A DNA stretch of 64,000 nucleotides, from the NCBI RefSeq assembly GCF_018070465.1, contig NZ_JAGPXT010000006.1:1-64000 (forward strand), read 5' to 3'. Source of the DNA: Micromonospora sp. C95. Its GTDB lineage: Bacteria; Actinomycetota; Actinomycetes; Mycobacteriales; Micromonosporaceae. How positions within the stretch are numbered: the stretch's first letter is position 1; each line of letters starts with the position of its first letter. Under the pieces are notes generated by a model. It saw only the letters and a program-made list of their open reading frames with translations. It searched no databases and was not told the origin of the DNA. The translations under genes were made by a program, and so were the position numbers. Positions 11,375 through 20,237 of the stretch are shown here, one piece after another.

Positions 11375-11962
11375 ATGGTGGACATGACGGCGATGGACGG
11401 TAGCGAGGTTGACCAGGCGGTGGCCGAGATGGTGCGGACGCTCACGCCGCACGTGTCCCGGGACTGGCGGGCACACCCGGCGGGGACGCTTGAGTGGAGT
11501 TGCTGGACGACGGCGGTCCACGTCGCCCACGACCTGCTGGCGTACGCGGGTCAGGTCGCGGCCCGGCCAGCCGACGCGTACCTGCCGTTCGACCTGGTCG
11601 TCCGGGACGACGCCGCGCCGCGCGACGTTCTCGCCGTGGTCACCGCCTGCGGGCGTCTGCTGAGCGACGCGGTCGGCGCTGCGGAACCGACCGCCCGTGG
11701 CTGGCACTGGGGACCGACCGACCCGGGTGGCTTCGCCGCGCTGGGGGTCAACGAGACGCTCGTGCACACCTGGGACATCACCCAGGGGCTCGGGATCGAG
11801 TGGCGGCCACCGGCGGCGCTGTGCGCGGCCGTGCTCGCCCGGCTCTTCCCGCAGGCCCCGGCCGGAGATCCGGTCGATGTGCTGCTCTGGTGCACCGGCC
11901 GGGCCGAACTGCCCGGCCATCCCCGGGTGACGTCCTGGCTGCTGAAGGCCGCCGTCGGCTGA
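11375..11962 (+). CDS. Mycothiol-dependent maleylpyruvate isomerase-like DinB-fold protein
   Basis: Protein of 195 residues. TAVHVAHDLLAYAGQV and VNETLVHTWDITQGLG match the N-terminal metal-binding domain of the MDMPI family, with His residues in the positions used for metal binding. The C-terminal part (VLLWCTGRAELP) is like the short tail domain of this group. Family members bind mycothiol or act in detoxification, but the substrate cannot be read from sequence. Several start codons (11375, 11384, 11393) are possible and none has a strong ribosome site. Confidence 0.75.
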   Translation: MVDMTAMDGSEVDQAVAEMVRTLTPHVSRDWRAHPAGTLEWSCWTTAVHVAHDLLAYAGQVAARPADAYLPFDLVVRDDAAPRDVLAVVTACGRLLSDAVGAAEPTARGWHWGPTDPGGFAALGVNETLVHTWDITQGLGIEWRPPAALCAAVLARLFPQAPAGDPVDVLLWCTGRAELPGHPRVTSWLLKAAVG

Positions 11963-11976
11963 CCCGCCCGGCACGG

Positions 11977-12017
11977 CGACGGCCGCCGTACCCGTGAGCC
12001 GGGTGCGGCGGCCGTCG
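11977..12017. terminator. Long hairpin terminator between convergent genes
   Basis: Near-perfect 18-bp inverted repeat: 12 bp, one G-T pair, then 5 bp, around a 5-base loop. It sits between the MDMPI-like gene and gltA, which converge, so it can serve both. Confidence 0.75.
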
Positions 12018-12046
12018 TTGTGCGGGCTGCGTCGGGTCGCTCGCGG

Positions 12047-13330
12047 TCAGCGCTGCTCGACGGGGAGGTAGTTCCGCTCGGCGGCACCGGTGTAGACCTG
12101 CCGCGGACGGCCGATCTTGGTCTCCGGGTCGTTGATCATCTCGCGCCACTGGGCGATCCAGCCCGGCAGCCGCCCCAGGGCGAACAGCACGGTGAACATC
12201 TTCGTCGGGAAGCCCATGGCCTTGTAGATCAGGCCGGTGTAGAAGTCGACGTTCGGGTAGAGCTTGCGCGAGACGAAGAAGTCGTCGGCCAGCGCGATCT
12301 CCTCCAGCTGCATCGCGATGTCCAGCAGCGGATCCGGCTTGGCCATCCGACCGAGCACGTCCTGCGCCGCCGTCTTCACGATCGCGGCCCGCGGGTCGTA
12401 GTTCTTGTAGACCCGGTGGCCGAAGCCCATCAGCTTGACGCCGTCCTCGCGGTCCTTCACCTTGCGGACGAACGACTGCACGTCGCCGCCCTCGGCCTGG
12501 ATGCGCTCCAGCATCTCCAGCACCGCCTGGTTGGCACCGCCGTGCAGCGGGCCGAACAGCGCGTTGACGCCGGCCGAGACCGAGGCGAACAGGTTGGCGT
12601 TGCTGGAGCCGACCAGCCGCACCGTCGAGGTGGAGCAGTTCTGCTCGTGGTCGGCGTGCAGCACGAAGAGCATGTCCAGCACCCGGGCGACAACCGGGTC
12701 CACCTCGTACGGCTCCGCCGGCACACCGAACGTCATCCGCAGGAAGTTCTCCACGTAGCCCAGGGAGTTCTCCGGGTACAGCAGCGGCTGCCCGATCGCC
12801 TTCTTGTACGCGTACGAGGCGATGGTGGGCACCTTCGCCATCAGCCGGACCGTGGACATCTCCACGTGCTCGGCGTCGAACGGGTCGAGGCTGTCCTGGT
12901 AGAAGGTGGAGATGGCGCTGACGGCCGAGGAGAGCACGGCCATCGGGTGGGCCTCCCGGGGGAAGCCGTCGAAGAAGCGGCGCATCTCCTCGTGCAGCAG
13001 GGAGTGCCGGCGGATCCGCTCGGTGAACTCGGTCAGCTCCTGGGTGGTCGGCAGCTCGCCGTAGATGAGCAGGTAGGAGACCTCCAGGAAGGAACTCTTC
13101 TCGGCCAGCTGTTCGATCGGGTAGCCCCGGTAACGCAGGATGCCCGCATCACCGTCGATGTAGGTGATCGCGGACGAACAGGCGGCGGTGTTGACGAACC
13201 CCGGGTCGTACGTCGTCAGCCCGGTTTCCTTCAGCAGCTTGCCCACACCGATCCCGGCGGGGCCCTCGACCGCGGAATGTACCGGCATCGACAGCTGCCC
13301 GCCGGGGTGATCGAGCTTGACTTCCGTCAT
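12047..13330 (-). CDS. gltA: Citrate synthase
   Basis: Condenses acetyl-CoA and oxaloacetate to citrate at the entry of the TCA cycle. It has 427 residues, a full-length type II hexameric-type citrate synthase. Active-site segments include FVLHADHEQNCSTSTVRLVGSS, GPLHGGANQAV (catalytic His), GFGHRVYKNYDPR (second His) and VDFYTGLIY (catalytic Asp). The start MTEVKLDHPGG at 13330 has a GAGG ribosome site. A TACGGT -10-like hexamer at 13380-13385 puts the transcript start about 42 bases upstream. The gene is monocistronic. Confidence 0.96.
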   Translation of the reverse strand: MTEVKLDHPGGQLSMPVHSAVEGPAGIGVGKLLKETGLTTYDPGFVNTAACSSAITYIDGDAGILRYRGYPIEQLAEKSSFLEVSYLLIYGELPTTQELTEFTERIRRHSLLHEEMRRFFDGFPREAHPMAVLSSAVSAISTFYQDSLDPFDAEHVEMSTVRLMAKVPTIASYAYKKAIGQPLLYPENSLGYVENFLRMTFGVPAEPYEVDPVVARVLDMLFVLHADHEQNCSTSTVRLVGSSNANLFASVSAGVNALFGPLHGGANQAVLEMLERIQAEGGDVQSFVRKVKDREDGVKLMGFGHRVYKNYDPRAAIVKTAAQDVLGRMAKPDPLLDIAMQLEEIALADDFFVSRKLYPNVDFYTGLIYKAMGFPTKMFTVLFALGRLPGWIAQWREMINDPETKIGRPRQVYTGAAERNYLPVEQR

Positions 13331-13379
13331 GTGGTTCCTCGCTTCGCCGGCAGATCTACGTTGAATTGCCTTCGCTTCT

Positions 13380-13385
13380 ACCGTA
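13380..13385 (-). promoter_or_regulatory. Candidate -10 element of gltA
   Basis: TACGGT on the minus strand fits the actinobacterial TANNNT -10 consensus and lies about 50 bases before the gltA start codon. The -35 is not clear. Confidence 0.4.
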
Positions 13386-13569
13386 ATTGCGGTTGCGGCG
13401 ACACCGCCCCTCGTGGTTCGGCGGTGAGGCATGCGTCACCCGATTCCCGACCGAAGCGCCGGGAAACCCCGACGACCGGGACGCTGAGCCACGAAAGGCG
13501 CACGTGATGTGCAAGCAGGCGACGCGAACGGGACCGGAACGGCAGCTGCCCGGCGGGCCGCCCGACCGG

Positions 13570-15693
13570 TCAGGAGATCGACAGCTGACGCAGCCGCCCG
13601 TCGGGGCCGACCAGGTAGAGGTCGAGCCGGTTGGCGCCAGCCCGGAAGAGCCGGTCGTCGGCGAGCAGGGCCGCGAAGCGTCGGCCGCCCGGGTCCGGAG
13701 CGACCACCGGAACCACCGCCGCGACCGTACCGTTGACGGCCACCGCCAGTTCGGTCCCGTCGGTGACCTCGTCGTCGACGGTGCCCCAGATCATGCCGGG
13801 CAGCACCCCCTCGTCGGGATCGACGGCGCGGAAGGCGCCCAGCCCGCCGACCCGGGCACTGCCGGCGGCCGGCGTCGCTCCCACGGCGGTCCCGACCAGC
13901 CGATGCGGGGCCGCCGGTGGCGGCGCGACCGGCACCCCACCGCTGATCGGCATAGGTTGCGACGGCCGGTCGTAGAAGACCTTGCCCGCGTCGGTGCGGG
14001 GCGCCTGCCGGGCGGAGCGGCCGTCGACCCGCCAGGGCAGCCGGATGGCGGCCTCGTCGGCGACCGTCGGCAGCAGGTCGACGTGTTGCCAGTTGCGGTC
14101 GTCGACCTGCCCACCGCGCTGGCCGGGTGTCTTGACGAAGAGCGGCACCCAGGCCACCTCGTCCGCGGCGGCCCGGATGGCGTCCTCGCCGCGCCCCTGC
14201 ACACCCTTCGTGAAACTCACCCCGTGGTCGGCGGTGACCACCACGAGCGCCTCGTCCCACAACCCGGTGGCGCGCAGCGTACGCATCGTCTCGCCGATCA
14301 GCCGGTCGGTGTAGCCGAGCTGGGCGAGGTGCCGGGCCCGGGCCAGCTCCACCCAGCCGTCACCCTCGTTGGGGAAGTCCTCCGGGGCCTCGTACCGCGC
14401 TCCGGACGGCAGGAACGCCCACGGCGAGTGCGGCATCAGCAGGTGCAGGAAGTGCAGCGTCGGCCGCGCCGACGGGGTCAGGCCGTTGAGGAAGCTGGTG
14501 AACCGGGCCGGCTGGTTGACGTTGAGGCTGTCCCAGCGGAACTTCGGGTCGGTCGGCACCGGCTCGGCGGCGTCGATACCGGCCTCCTCGGCGGTGCGCT
14601 CGCGGTAGGAGTCCTCCGGGTCGATCCGACTGTCGTGCGGCGCGACCACCTGACGCAGCAGCCCTGCCGTCTCCCGCACCAGCACGCCGATCCCCTGTTG
14701 CGGGGTGACCGGTTGCTCGCAGCGGCTCGGTGGGCAGAGTCGGGTGATGCTCTCCTCGGCGCGGATGTCGTACAGCCCGCCGAAGGCGGTGAAGAGGTTG
14801 TCCGGGTAGTGCGAGTAGTGCGGGGCGTACGGCTCCGTCGGGTAGCGGCCGGTCAGCATCGCCGGCAGCGCGTACGGCGTCCACCCGCTGACCCCGGTCG
14901 CGTTGCGGTACCAGGTGGAGGCGGCGGCCAGCTCGGCGAAGTGCGGGAACCGGGTCGCGTCGACGCCACCGCCGGAGTCGAGCAGGGAGACCAGCGGAAG
15001 CTCGTCGAGGATCAGCATGACCACCGGCGGGTGCCGGTTTCCGGTCGCCGTACCCGCAACGCCGCCGTCGCCGAGCGGCAGCACCACCGGCCCGGTCGGC
15101 GAGGCGAACAGGAACAGGCCGACGAAGACCGGCGGACCGACGGCCGCCAGGCGCAGCACCCGACCGAGCACCGTCCAGCGCCGGTGGGCGACGGCCGCGC
15201 CGGCACCGGCCGCCACCGCGACAAGCAGCAGCGGTACGCCCCGCAGCGCTGTGGTGTGCCGGCCCACCTGCACCGCCAGCGCGGCGACCAGCAGCCCGAG
15301 CAGCAGGCTGTGCGTCACCGTGCGCGCCGCGGCTCCGGCCAGGCCGGCGAGCAGGCCCAGCAGCCCGAGCGCCAGCGTCGGCACGACCGCGACCAGGGCC
15401 ACCAGCAGCAGGATCTCGCCCCGGTCGGCGCGGTGGAACAGGAAGAAGTCCGGGCTGCGGCCGAGGATGTCCAGCAGCGGCTGGGTGATCACCAACCCGA
15501 CCAGCGCGGTGACCTCCAGCAGCCGGCGGCCCTCGGTCCGCCAACCGCCCCAGCCCGACCACCATCGCCTGCGGTGGACCGGCGGTCCGGTCGGGTCGGT
15601 GTGGACGGATCCTGCTGGTGCCGCATCGTCGCCACTCGCACGGGCGGCACCGGGGTCGGGCACGCCGGACCCGGTGCAGCGGCGGTCGGTCAC
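13570..15693 (-). CDS. Membrane-anchored sulfatase-fold protein (phosphoglycerol transferase-like)
   Basis: Protein of 707 residues with four to five N-terminal membrane helices (about 60-210) followed by an alkaline-phosphatase/sulfatase-fold domain. VVMLILDELP supplies the first metal Asp, GVSGWTPYALPAMLTGRYP the likely Thr nucleophile region as in LtaS-type enzymes, and VVTADHGVSF the second metal site. The catalytic domain should face outside and may transfer phosphoglycerol or phosphoethanolamine to an envelope polymer; arylsulfatase activity is less likely because no Cys/Ser-x-Pro-x-Arg motif is seen. GTG start overlaps the methyltransferase stop by 4 bases (GTGA), so the two are translationally coupled. 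Confidence 0.8.
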   Translation of the reverse strand: MTDRRCTGSGVPDPGAARASGDDAAPAGSVHTDPTGPPVHRRRWWSGWGGWRTEGRRLLEVTALVGLVITQPLLDILGRSPDFFLFHRADRGEILLLVALVAVVPTLALGLLGLLAGLAGAAARTVTHSLLLGLLVAALAVQVGRHTTALRGVPLLLVAVAAGAGAAVAHRRWTVLGRVLRLAAVGPPVFVGLFLFASPTGPVVLPLGDGGVAGTATGNRHPPVVMLILDELPLVSLLDSGGGVDATRFPHFAELAAASTWYRNATGVSGWTPYALPAMLTGRYPTEPYAPHYSHYPDNLFTAFGGLYDIRAEESITRLCPPSRCEQPVTPQQGIGVLVRETAGLLRQVVAPHDSRIDPEDSYRERTAEEAGIDAAEPVPTDPKFRWDSLNVNQPARFTSFLNGLTPSARPTLHFLHLLMPHSPWAFLPSGARYEAPEDFPNEGDGWVELARARHLAQLGYTDRLIGETMRTLRATGLWDEALVVVTADHGVSFTKGVQGRGEDAIRAAADEVAWVPLFVKTPGQRGGQVDDRNWQHVDLLPTVADEAAIRLPWRVDGRSARQAPRTDAGKVFYDRPSQPMPISGGVPVAPPPAAPHRLVGTAVGATPAAGSARVGGLGAFRAVDPDEGVLPGMIWGTVDDEVTDGTELAVAVNGTVAAVVPVVAPDPGGRRFAALLADDRLFRAGANRLDLYLVGPDGRLRQLSIS

Positions 15694-17165
15694 GAAAGGG
15701 CCACCCGGTACAGGGTGCGGGTGCCCGAGGACAACTCCAGGCGCTCCTCGACGGTGCCGTGTCCGGCGAGCAGCGTCTCGAAGACGTCCCGCCGGTAGTC
15801 GGGGAAGATGCCGTCGGGCTTGTTTGCCAGCAGCCGGGCGGCCATCGGGTCGTCCGGGTGGACGAACTCGACCACCAGCCGGCCGCCGGGCGCGGTGAGG
15901 CCGGCGAGGCAGGCCACCACCTCCGGCAACGGCACGTTCCGCCCGATCGCCAGATGGTGTACCAGGGCCAGGGCGAGCACGGTGTCCGCGTTGGCCCGAG
16001 CGGCGAACGAGGCCCGTTCGATCCCACGCCAGCCACCGCCGGGAGACGGGTCGGCCAGGTCCATCACCAGGGGCAGCACGTGCCGTTCACCTTCGCCGCG
16101 CAGGCTGCGGTACAGCCGGTCGACCACCACCGGGTCCTGCTCGACGGCGACCACGTAGTCGGCGTGCCGGGCGGCGAGTCGGGCGTACCGTCCGTCGTTG
16201 GCGCCGAGGTCGAGCACGAGTCGATGCCGACCGGCGGCGTTCAGCGCGGCGACCACGAAGCGCTCCTTGCCCGCCCGGTCGTCGCCGGAGTAGCCGCAGG
16301 TGTGCTGGTAGTCGACCCAGTGGGTGGCCGGCGGCTGGTGGTCCAGGCGGCGGACGAGCTTCTCCAGCCCCCGCACGGTCGCCACGGCCAGCTCCCGGGT
16401 GTACCCGGCGTCGCGCAACTGGGTGCGGACGTCGGCGGTGCTGGTCGCGGCGCTGCGGCGCTGCACCGAACCGTGCAGGTGGACGTGGGTGAGCACCCCG
16501 GGAAGCAGCCGGCGGGTGCCCCGGAACAGCGGGCCCATCTGGTCCGGGGAGATGCCGTCCACCTGAGCCCGCAGCCACGGCTGGAAGGCCAGCCCCAGGT
16601 GGGCGCCGAGCATCAGCGGGTAGAGCAGGGTCTGACAGAACTGCCGGTAGCCGGCCCAGGGTTCACCGTCACGCAGCGGGGTGAAGGACCCGACGTCGAT
16701 GAAGACCGGCTCGGTGCCGCGCCACTGGAGGTTGTACGCCGAGCCGTCCTTGGTGGTGAAGCCCGCCGGCAGGGCGGACCGGAGGATCTCCAGGTGCAGC
16801 AGCGCGGCGTCGCGCAGCATGGCGAAGGACCATTCGTACGGGTGTGAGACGAACGGGACGCGCTCGTGCCGCAGCACCGTCTCCCAGACCGTGGACGCCG
16901 AACCGGCCGGCAGTTGGCGCAACGGCGACTGGGCCGGGAGTTCCTCGGTGCCGCAGACCTTGCCGGCGGCGAGCAGCGGCGGGAAGAAGCTGCTGGCCGC
17001 CAGGGCACGCCAGTGGGTAGCGGCGGTCCGGTCGAGCGCGCGCAGCACATCGTCGCCGGCGTGGAAGACCCGGTTGGCCGGGTCACGGAAGGAGCCGGGC
17101 TCCGGGCGTGGGTCGACGTCGAGCGGGGCCGGTCTCGGCGACCGGCCCAGGTCTGGGATCACCAT
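15690..17165 (-). CDS. SAM-dependent methyltransferase
   Basis: Cytoplasmic protein of 491 residues. The C-terminal half (about 290-490) holds a class I methyltransferase fold, with motif I LVLDLGANDGRYARLAARH and the acidic VVAVEQDP strand. The N-terminal 280 residues have no recognised domain, but segments such as GSAYNLQWRGTEPVFIDVGSFTPLRDGEPW look conserved and probably bind the acceptor. A GAGG ribosome site precedes ATG 17165. It is the middle gene of small membrane protein-methyltransferase-sulfatase. Acceptor unknown; modification of an envelope glycan or lipid is an inference from context. Confidence 0.8.
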   Translation of the reverse strand: MVIPDLGRSPRPAPLDVDPRPEPGSFRDPANRVFHAGDDVLRALDRTAATHWRALAASSFFPPLLAAGKVCGTEELPAQSPLRQLPAGSASTVWETVLRHERVPFVSHPYEWSFAMLRDAALLHLEILRSALPAGFTTKDGSAYNLQWRGTEPVFIDVGSFTPLRDGEPWAGYRQFCQTLLYPLMLGAHLGLAFQPWLRAQVDGISPDQMGPLFRGTRRLLPGVLTHVHLHGSVQRRSAATSTADVRTQLRDAGYTRELAVATVRGLEKLVRRLDHQPPATHWVDYQHTCGYSGDDRAGKERFVVAALNAAGRHRLVLDLGANDGRYARLAARHADYVVAVEQDPVVVDRLYRSLRGEGERHVLPLVMDLADPSPGGGWRGIERASFAARANADTVLALALVHHLAIGRNVPLPEVVACLAGLTAPGGRLVVEFVHPDDPMAARLLANKPDGIFPDYRRDVFETLLAGHGTVEERLELSSGTRTLYRVALS

Positions 17166-17174
17166 CGCCTCGGG

Positions 17175-17324
17175 TCAGCCCTGGTCGGTGGGCTGGCGGC
17201 GGAACCGGCTGACGAGTCTGCGCCAGTAGAGCTTGGCCGCCACCGCGACCCCGGCGATCCCGCCGACCACCGCCTGCACGATCAGGCTGCCGGATCCCGC
17301 GTCCAGGTAGGCCAGGTGGTTCAC
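17175..17324 (-). CDS. Tiny single-pass membrane protein (AYLDxGSGSL family)
   Basis: Protein of 49 residues beginning VNHLAYLDAGSGSLIVQAVVGG, with one hydrophobic segment and a basic tail. The GTG start at 17324 is preceded by GGAAGGAG; the longer frame to 17360 has no signal. Short proteins with an AYLDPGSGS motif occur in many bacteria next to envelope-sugar or sulfatase genes. The conserved Asp-x-Gly-Ser-Gly motif precedes the helix. It is the first gene of the operon, 9 bases before the methyltransferase, and could be a membrane partner for one of the two enzymes. Role unknown. Confidence 0.75.
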   Translation of the reverse strand: MNHLAYLDAGSGSLIVQAVVGGIAGVAVAAKLYWRRLVSRFRRQPTDQG

Positions 17325-17493
17325 CGACCGCTCCTTCCCTCTGCCGTCACAAACCGACACCGACCGCCGCAGCTCACATTCCGGATCAGAGCGGCCGTGC
17401 CGGACCTAAGCCACCGTACGCCCCCAATTGCCACCGCTCACCCACAACGCCCACTTCCCCCACCCACTTCCTCCAGCCCACCCACCCCCATCC

Positions 17494-17560
17494 CGCGTTG
17501 ATCATGAGGTTGGCGGCGCTCTTGGAGATCGAACTTGCGGTCAACCTCATGATCAACGCG
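17494..17560. repeat. Perfect 19-bp inverted repeat overlapping the kinase stop codon
   Basis: Arms CGCGTTGATCATGAGGTTG (17494-17512) and its exact complement (17542-17560) flank a 29-base spacer. The right arm includes the last codons and stop of the histidine kinase gene. It could end transcription of that operon, but arm AT content and long loop differ from the other terminators here, so it may belong to an interspersed palindromic repeat family. Confidence 0.8.
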
Positions 17561-19016
17561 AGGAAAGGGGGGTGGGGTCTGGGAGGCGGACGGTGAAGAC
17601 CGTGCGGCCGGGGCGGGAGTCCAGGGTGACGGTGCCGTGGTGCGCCGCCACCACGGCGGCGACGATGGCCAGGCCGAGTCCGGTGCTGCCGTGGGCGCGG
17701 GACCGGGAGCTGTCGCCACGGGCGAAGCGTTCGAACACCTCGGGCCGCAGCTCGGGGGGTACGCCGGGGCCGTCGTCGGCGACGCTGAGTTCGGCGGCGT
17801 CGCCGGCCTGGCGCAGGCTGGTGGTGACGGTGCTGCCGGGTGGGGTGTGCACCCGGGCGTTGGTCAGCAGGTTGGCCAGCACCTGGTGCAGCCGGGCGGG
17901 GTCACCTGTCACCCGGATGATCGGCTCGGGCAGGTCGAGTCGCCAGCGGTGCTCGGGGCCGGCCACGTGCGCGTCGCTGACGGCGTCCACGACCAGCGCG
18001 GTGAGGTCGACCGGTTCGACCGCGAGGGGTCGGCCGGAGTCCAGCCGGGCCAGCAGCAGCAGGTCGTCGACGAGGCTGGTCATCCGGGTGCTCTCCGACT
18101 CGACCCGGCGCAGCGCGTGGGCCACGTCGGGCGGGACCTCGGCGCGGCCCCGGCGGGTCACCTCGGCGTAGCCACGGATCGCCGCGAGAGGCGTACGCAG
18201 TTCGTGGCTGGCGTCCGCGACGAACTGGCGTACCCGGGTCTCGCTGGCCTGGCGGGCGGCCAGCGCGGCGGCGACGTGGCCGAGCATCCGGTTGAGCGCG
18301 GCGCCGACCTGACCGACCTCGGTACGCGGATCGGTGTCGGCGGCCGGGACCCGTTCGGAGAGCGCCACCTCACCCCGGTCGAGCGGTAGTTCACTGACCC
18401 GGGCGGCGGTGGCGGCGACCCGGCGCAGCGGACGCAGCGTGGCCCGGACGATCAGCGCCCCGGCGGTGCCGGCGACGAGCAGGCCGACCACGGTGACCCC
18501 GGCCTGCGCGGCCACCATCGCCCAGACGGTCTCCTGTACGCCGGCCAGCGGCACACTCAGCACCCGCACGGTCCCGGTCGGCGACTGTCGGGCCACCGCC
18601 CGGTAGCCGCCCCGCTCCCCCAGGCGCAGGCTGTGCGCCCGACCGTCGGTGGGCACCTCGGCCAGTTCGCCCACCTCGTCGACCGGTACCGACTGCTCCT
18701 GTCGACCGACAAGGGTCCATGCCTCGGTGACCCGGCCGTCGGCGACCTGGGCGCTGATCGTGCCGGGCGGGAAGCCGCGCGGCACCCGCAGATCGCCCCA
18801 CGGGCCGGTGCCGGGGCCGGGCTCCCACGCAGCGCCGGGTCGCCCACCCGGCGTGAAGCGCAACTGCTCGTCCACCCGGGAGATCAGGAACTGCCGCAGC
18901 GCCAGGGTGGTGAGACCGCCGATGGCCAGGCTGACCACGGCGAGCAGCGCCACCAGGGTGAGCACCAGACGGGTCCGCAGCGACCAGCCGGCCAGCCACC
19001 GGTGCACCCCGGTCAC
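17553..19016 (-). CDS. Two-component sensor histidine kinase
   Basis: Membrane sensor kinase of 487 residues. Two membrane helices (about 14-36 and 170-195) bracket an extracytoplasmic sensor domain. A HAMP domain follows, then HisKA with FVADASHELRTPLAAIRGY (phospho-His) and HATPase_c with LLTNARVHTPPG, ADDGPGVPPE and GSTGLGLAIV. The GTG start at 19016 overlaps the response regulator stop by four bases (GTGA), so the pair is translationally coupled. It resembles the TcrY/PhoR/TrcS-type kinases of actinobacteria; the signal is unknown. Confidence 0.92.
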   Translation of the reverse strand: MTGVHRWLAGWSLRTRLVLTLVALLAVVSLAIGGLTTLALRQFLISRVDEQLRFTPGGRPGAAWEPGPGTGPWGDLRVPRGFPPGTISAQVADGRVTEAWTLVGRQEQSVPVDEVGELAEVPTDGRAHSLRLGERGGYRAVARQSPTGTVRVLSVPLAGVQETVWAMVAAQAGVTVVGLLVAGTAGALIVRATLRPLRRVAATAARVSELPLDRGEVALSERVPAADTDPRTEVGQVGAALNRMLGHVAAALAARQASETRVRQFVADASHELRTPLAAIRGYAEVTRRGRAEVPPDVAHALRRVESESTRMTSLVDDLLLLARLDSGRPLAVEPVDLTALVVDAVSDAHVAGPEHRWRLDLPEPIIRVTGDPARLHQVLANLLTNARVHTPPGSTVTTSLRQAGDAAELSVADDGPGVPPELRPEVFERFARGDSSRSRAHGSTGLGLAIVAAVVAAHHGTVTLDSRPGRTVFTVRLPDPTPLSSR

Positions 19017-19768
19017 TCCGCCGGCTTGAGCAGGTACCCGGCCCCGCGCAGCGTGTGGATCATCGGCTGGCGGCCGGCGTCGATCTTCTTGCGCAGGTAC
19101 GAGATGTACAGCTCGACGACGTTGGCCTGGCCACCGAAATCGTAGTTCCACACCCGGTCGAGGATCTGCGCCTTGCTCAGCACCCGACGGGGGTTGCGCA
19201 TCAGGTAGCGCAGCAGCTCGAACTCGGTGGCGGTGAGGGTGATCAGTTCCCCGTCCCGGCGTACCTCGTGGCTGTCCTCGTCGAGGGTGAGGTCGCCGAC
19301 GGTGAGCACCGCGTCCGGACGGGTGGCCACCGCGAAGCCGGAGCGGCGCAGCAGCGCGCGCAGCCGGGCGATGACCTCCTCCAGGCTGAACGGCTTGGTC
19401 ACGTAGTCGTCGCCGCCGACGGTCAGCCCGGCGACGCGCTCCTCGACCGCGTCCCGGGCGGTCAGGAAGAGCACCGGCACGCCGGCGTCGTCCGCCCGCA
19501 GCTTGCGCAGCACCTGGAGACCGTCCAGGTCGGGCAGCATCACGTCGAGCACCACCGCGTCGGGCCGGAACTGCCGGGCGGCGCGTACCGCCGCCATGCC
19601 GTCGGCCGCCGTACGCACCTGCCAGCCCTCGTAACGCAGCGCCATCGACAACAGGTCGGTCAGGGTCGGCTCGTCGTCGACGACCAGCACCCGGACCGGC
19701 TCACCGTCCGGTCGACGCAGTTCCACCCGGTCCAGTCCGGCCTCGCCCTCGATCGTCATGGATGCCAT
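19013..19768 (-). CDS. OmpR/PhoP-family response regulator
   Basis: DNA-binding response regulator of 251 residues. Receiver domain (about 25-137) has VVDDEP acidic pocket, phospho-acceptor Asp in VVLDVMLPD, and conserved Thr and Lys in FLTARD and TKPF. The C-terminal winged helix (about 155-250) contains LTATEFELLRYL and HTLRGAGYLL, close to mycobacterial PhoP/TcrX. It is first in the operon and shares a four-base overlap with the kinase gene. Confidence 0.93.
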   Translation of the reverse strand: MASMTIEGEAGLDRVELRRPDGEPVRVLVVDDEPTLTDLLSMALRYEGWQVRTAADGMAAVRAARQFRPDAVVLDVMLPDLDGLQVLRKLRADDAGVPVLFLTARDAVEERVAGLTVGGDDYVTKPFSLEEVIARLRALLRRSGFAVATRPDAVLTVGDLTLDEDSHEVRRDGELITLTATEFELLRYLMRNPRRVLSKAQILDRVWNYDFGGQANVVELYISYLRKKIDAGRQPMIHTLRGAGYLLKPAE

Positions 19769-19850
19769 GGTGGCGCCACGCGCTTGGTGGCGCTTGTGCG
19801 GCCGCTGTGTGCCAGCTGTGCGGGCGCGCCGGGGCGCGGTCCGTGTCGGG

Positions 19851-20075
19851 TCACTCGGTCACGCCGACCGGGTCGGTTCGGACGAAACGCATGGACCAGG
19901 TTCCCGAGCTGTCGGGACGTTCCCGCACGTAGAGATGATCCGCTGCCGGCGTGGGCGCCTCCTGGGGGCGGCGCAGCACCCACAGCCGTGGCGGGGTGCC
20001 GTCCGGGCCGGCCGGCAACGACCGGACCAGGTCGTGGGCCGGACCGCCGACGAAACGTACGGTCACTTCACTCAT
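19851..20075 (-). CDS. Small conserved hypothetical protein
   Basis: Protein of 74 residues (MSEVTVRFVGGPAHDLVRSLPAG...). A GGAGG ribosome site lies eight to nine bases upstream of ATG 20075, which supports expression. No membrane segment, no recognised domain; it looks like a single small beta-rich unit. It is divergent from the Ser/Thr kinase gene and codirectional with the two-component genes. Confidence 0.65.
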   Translation of the reverse strand: MSEVTVRFVGGPAHDLVRSLPAGPDGTPPRLWVLRRPQEAPTPAADHLYVRERPDSSGTWSMRFVRTDPVGVTE

Positions 20076-20237
20076 CACGTTCCGCCTCCAGCCCGCCCGG
20101 CGCGTCGGGCGTCCCGGCTCGCACGCTAACGCACCAGCCGCCGTCCGAGGCGGGTTTGCCCTGATCGGAGCCGGGGTACCGTGCCCAAGCCACGGCCTCG
20201 CACGCCGGTGGAGCGATCGAGGGACAGGAGGCAGTCG

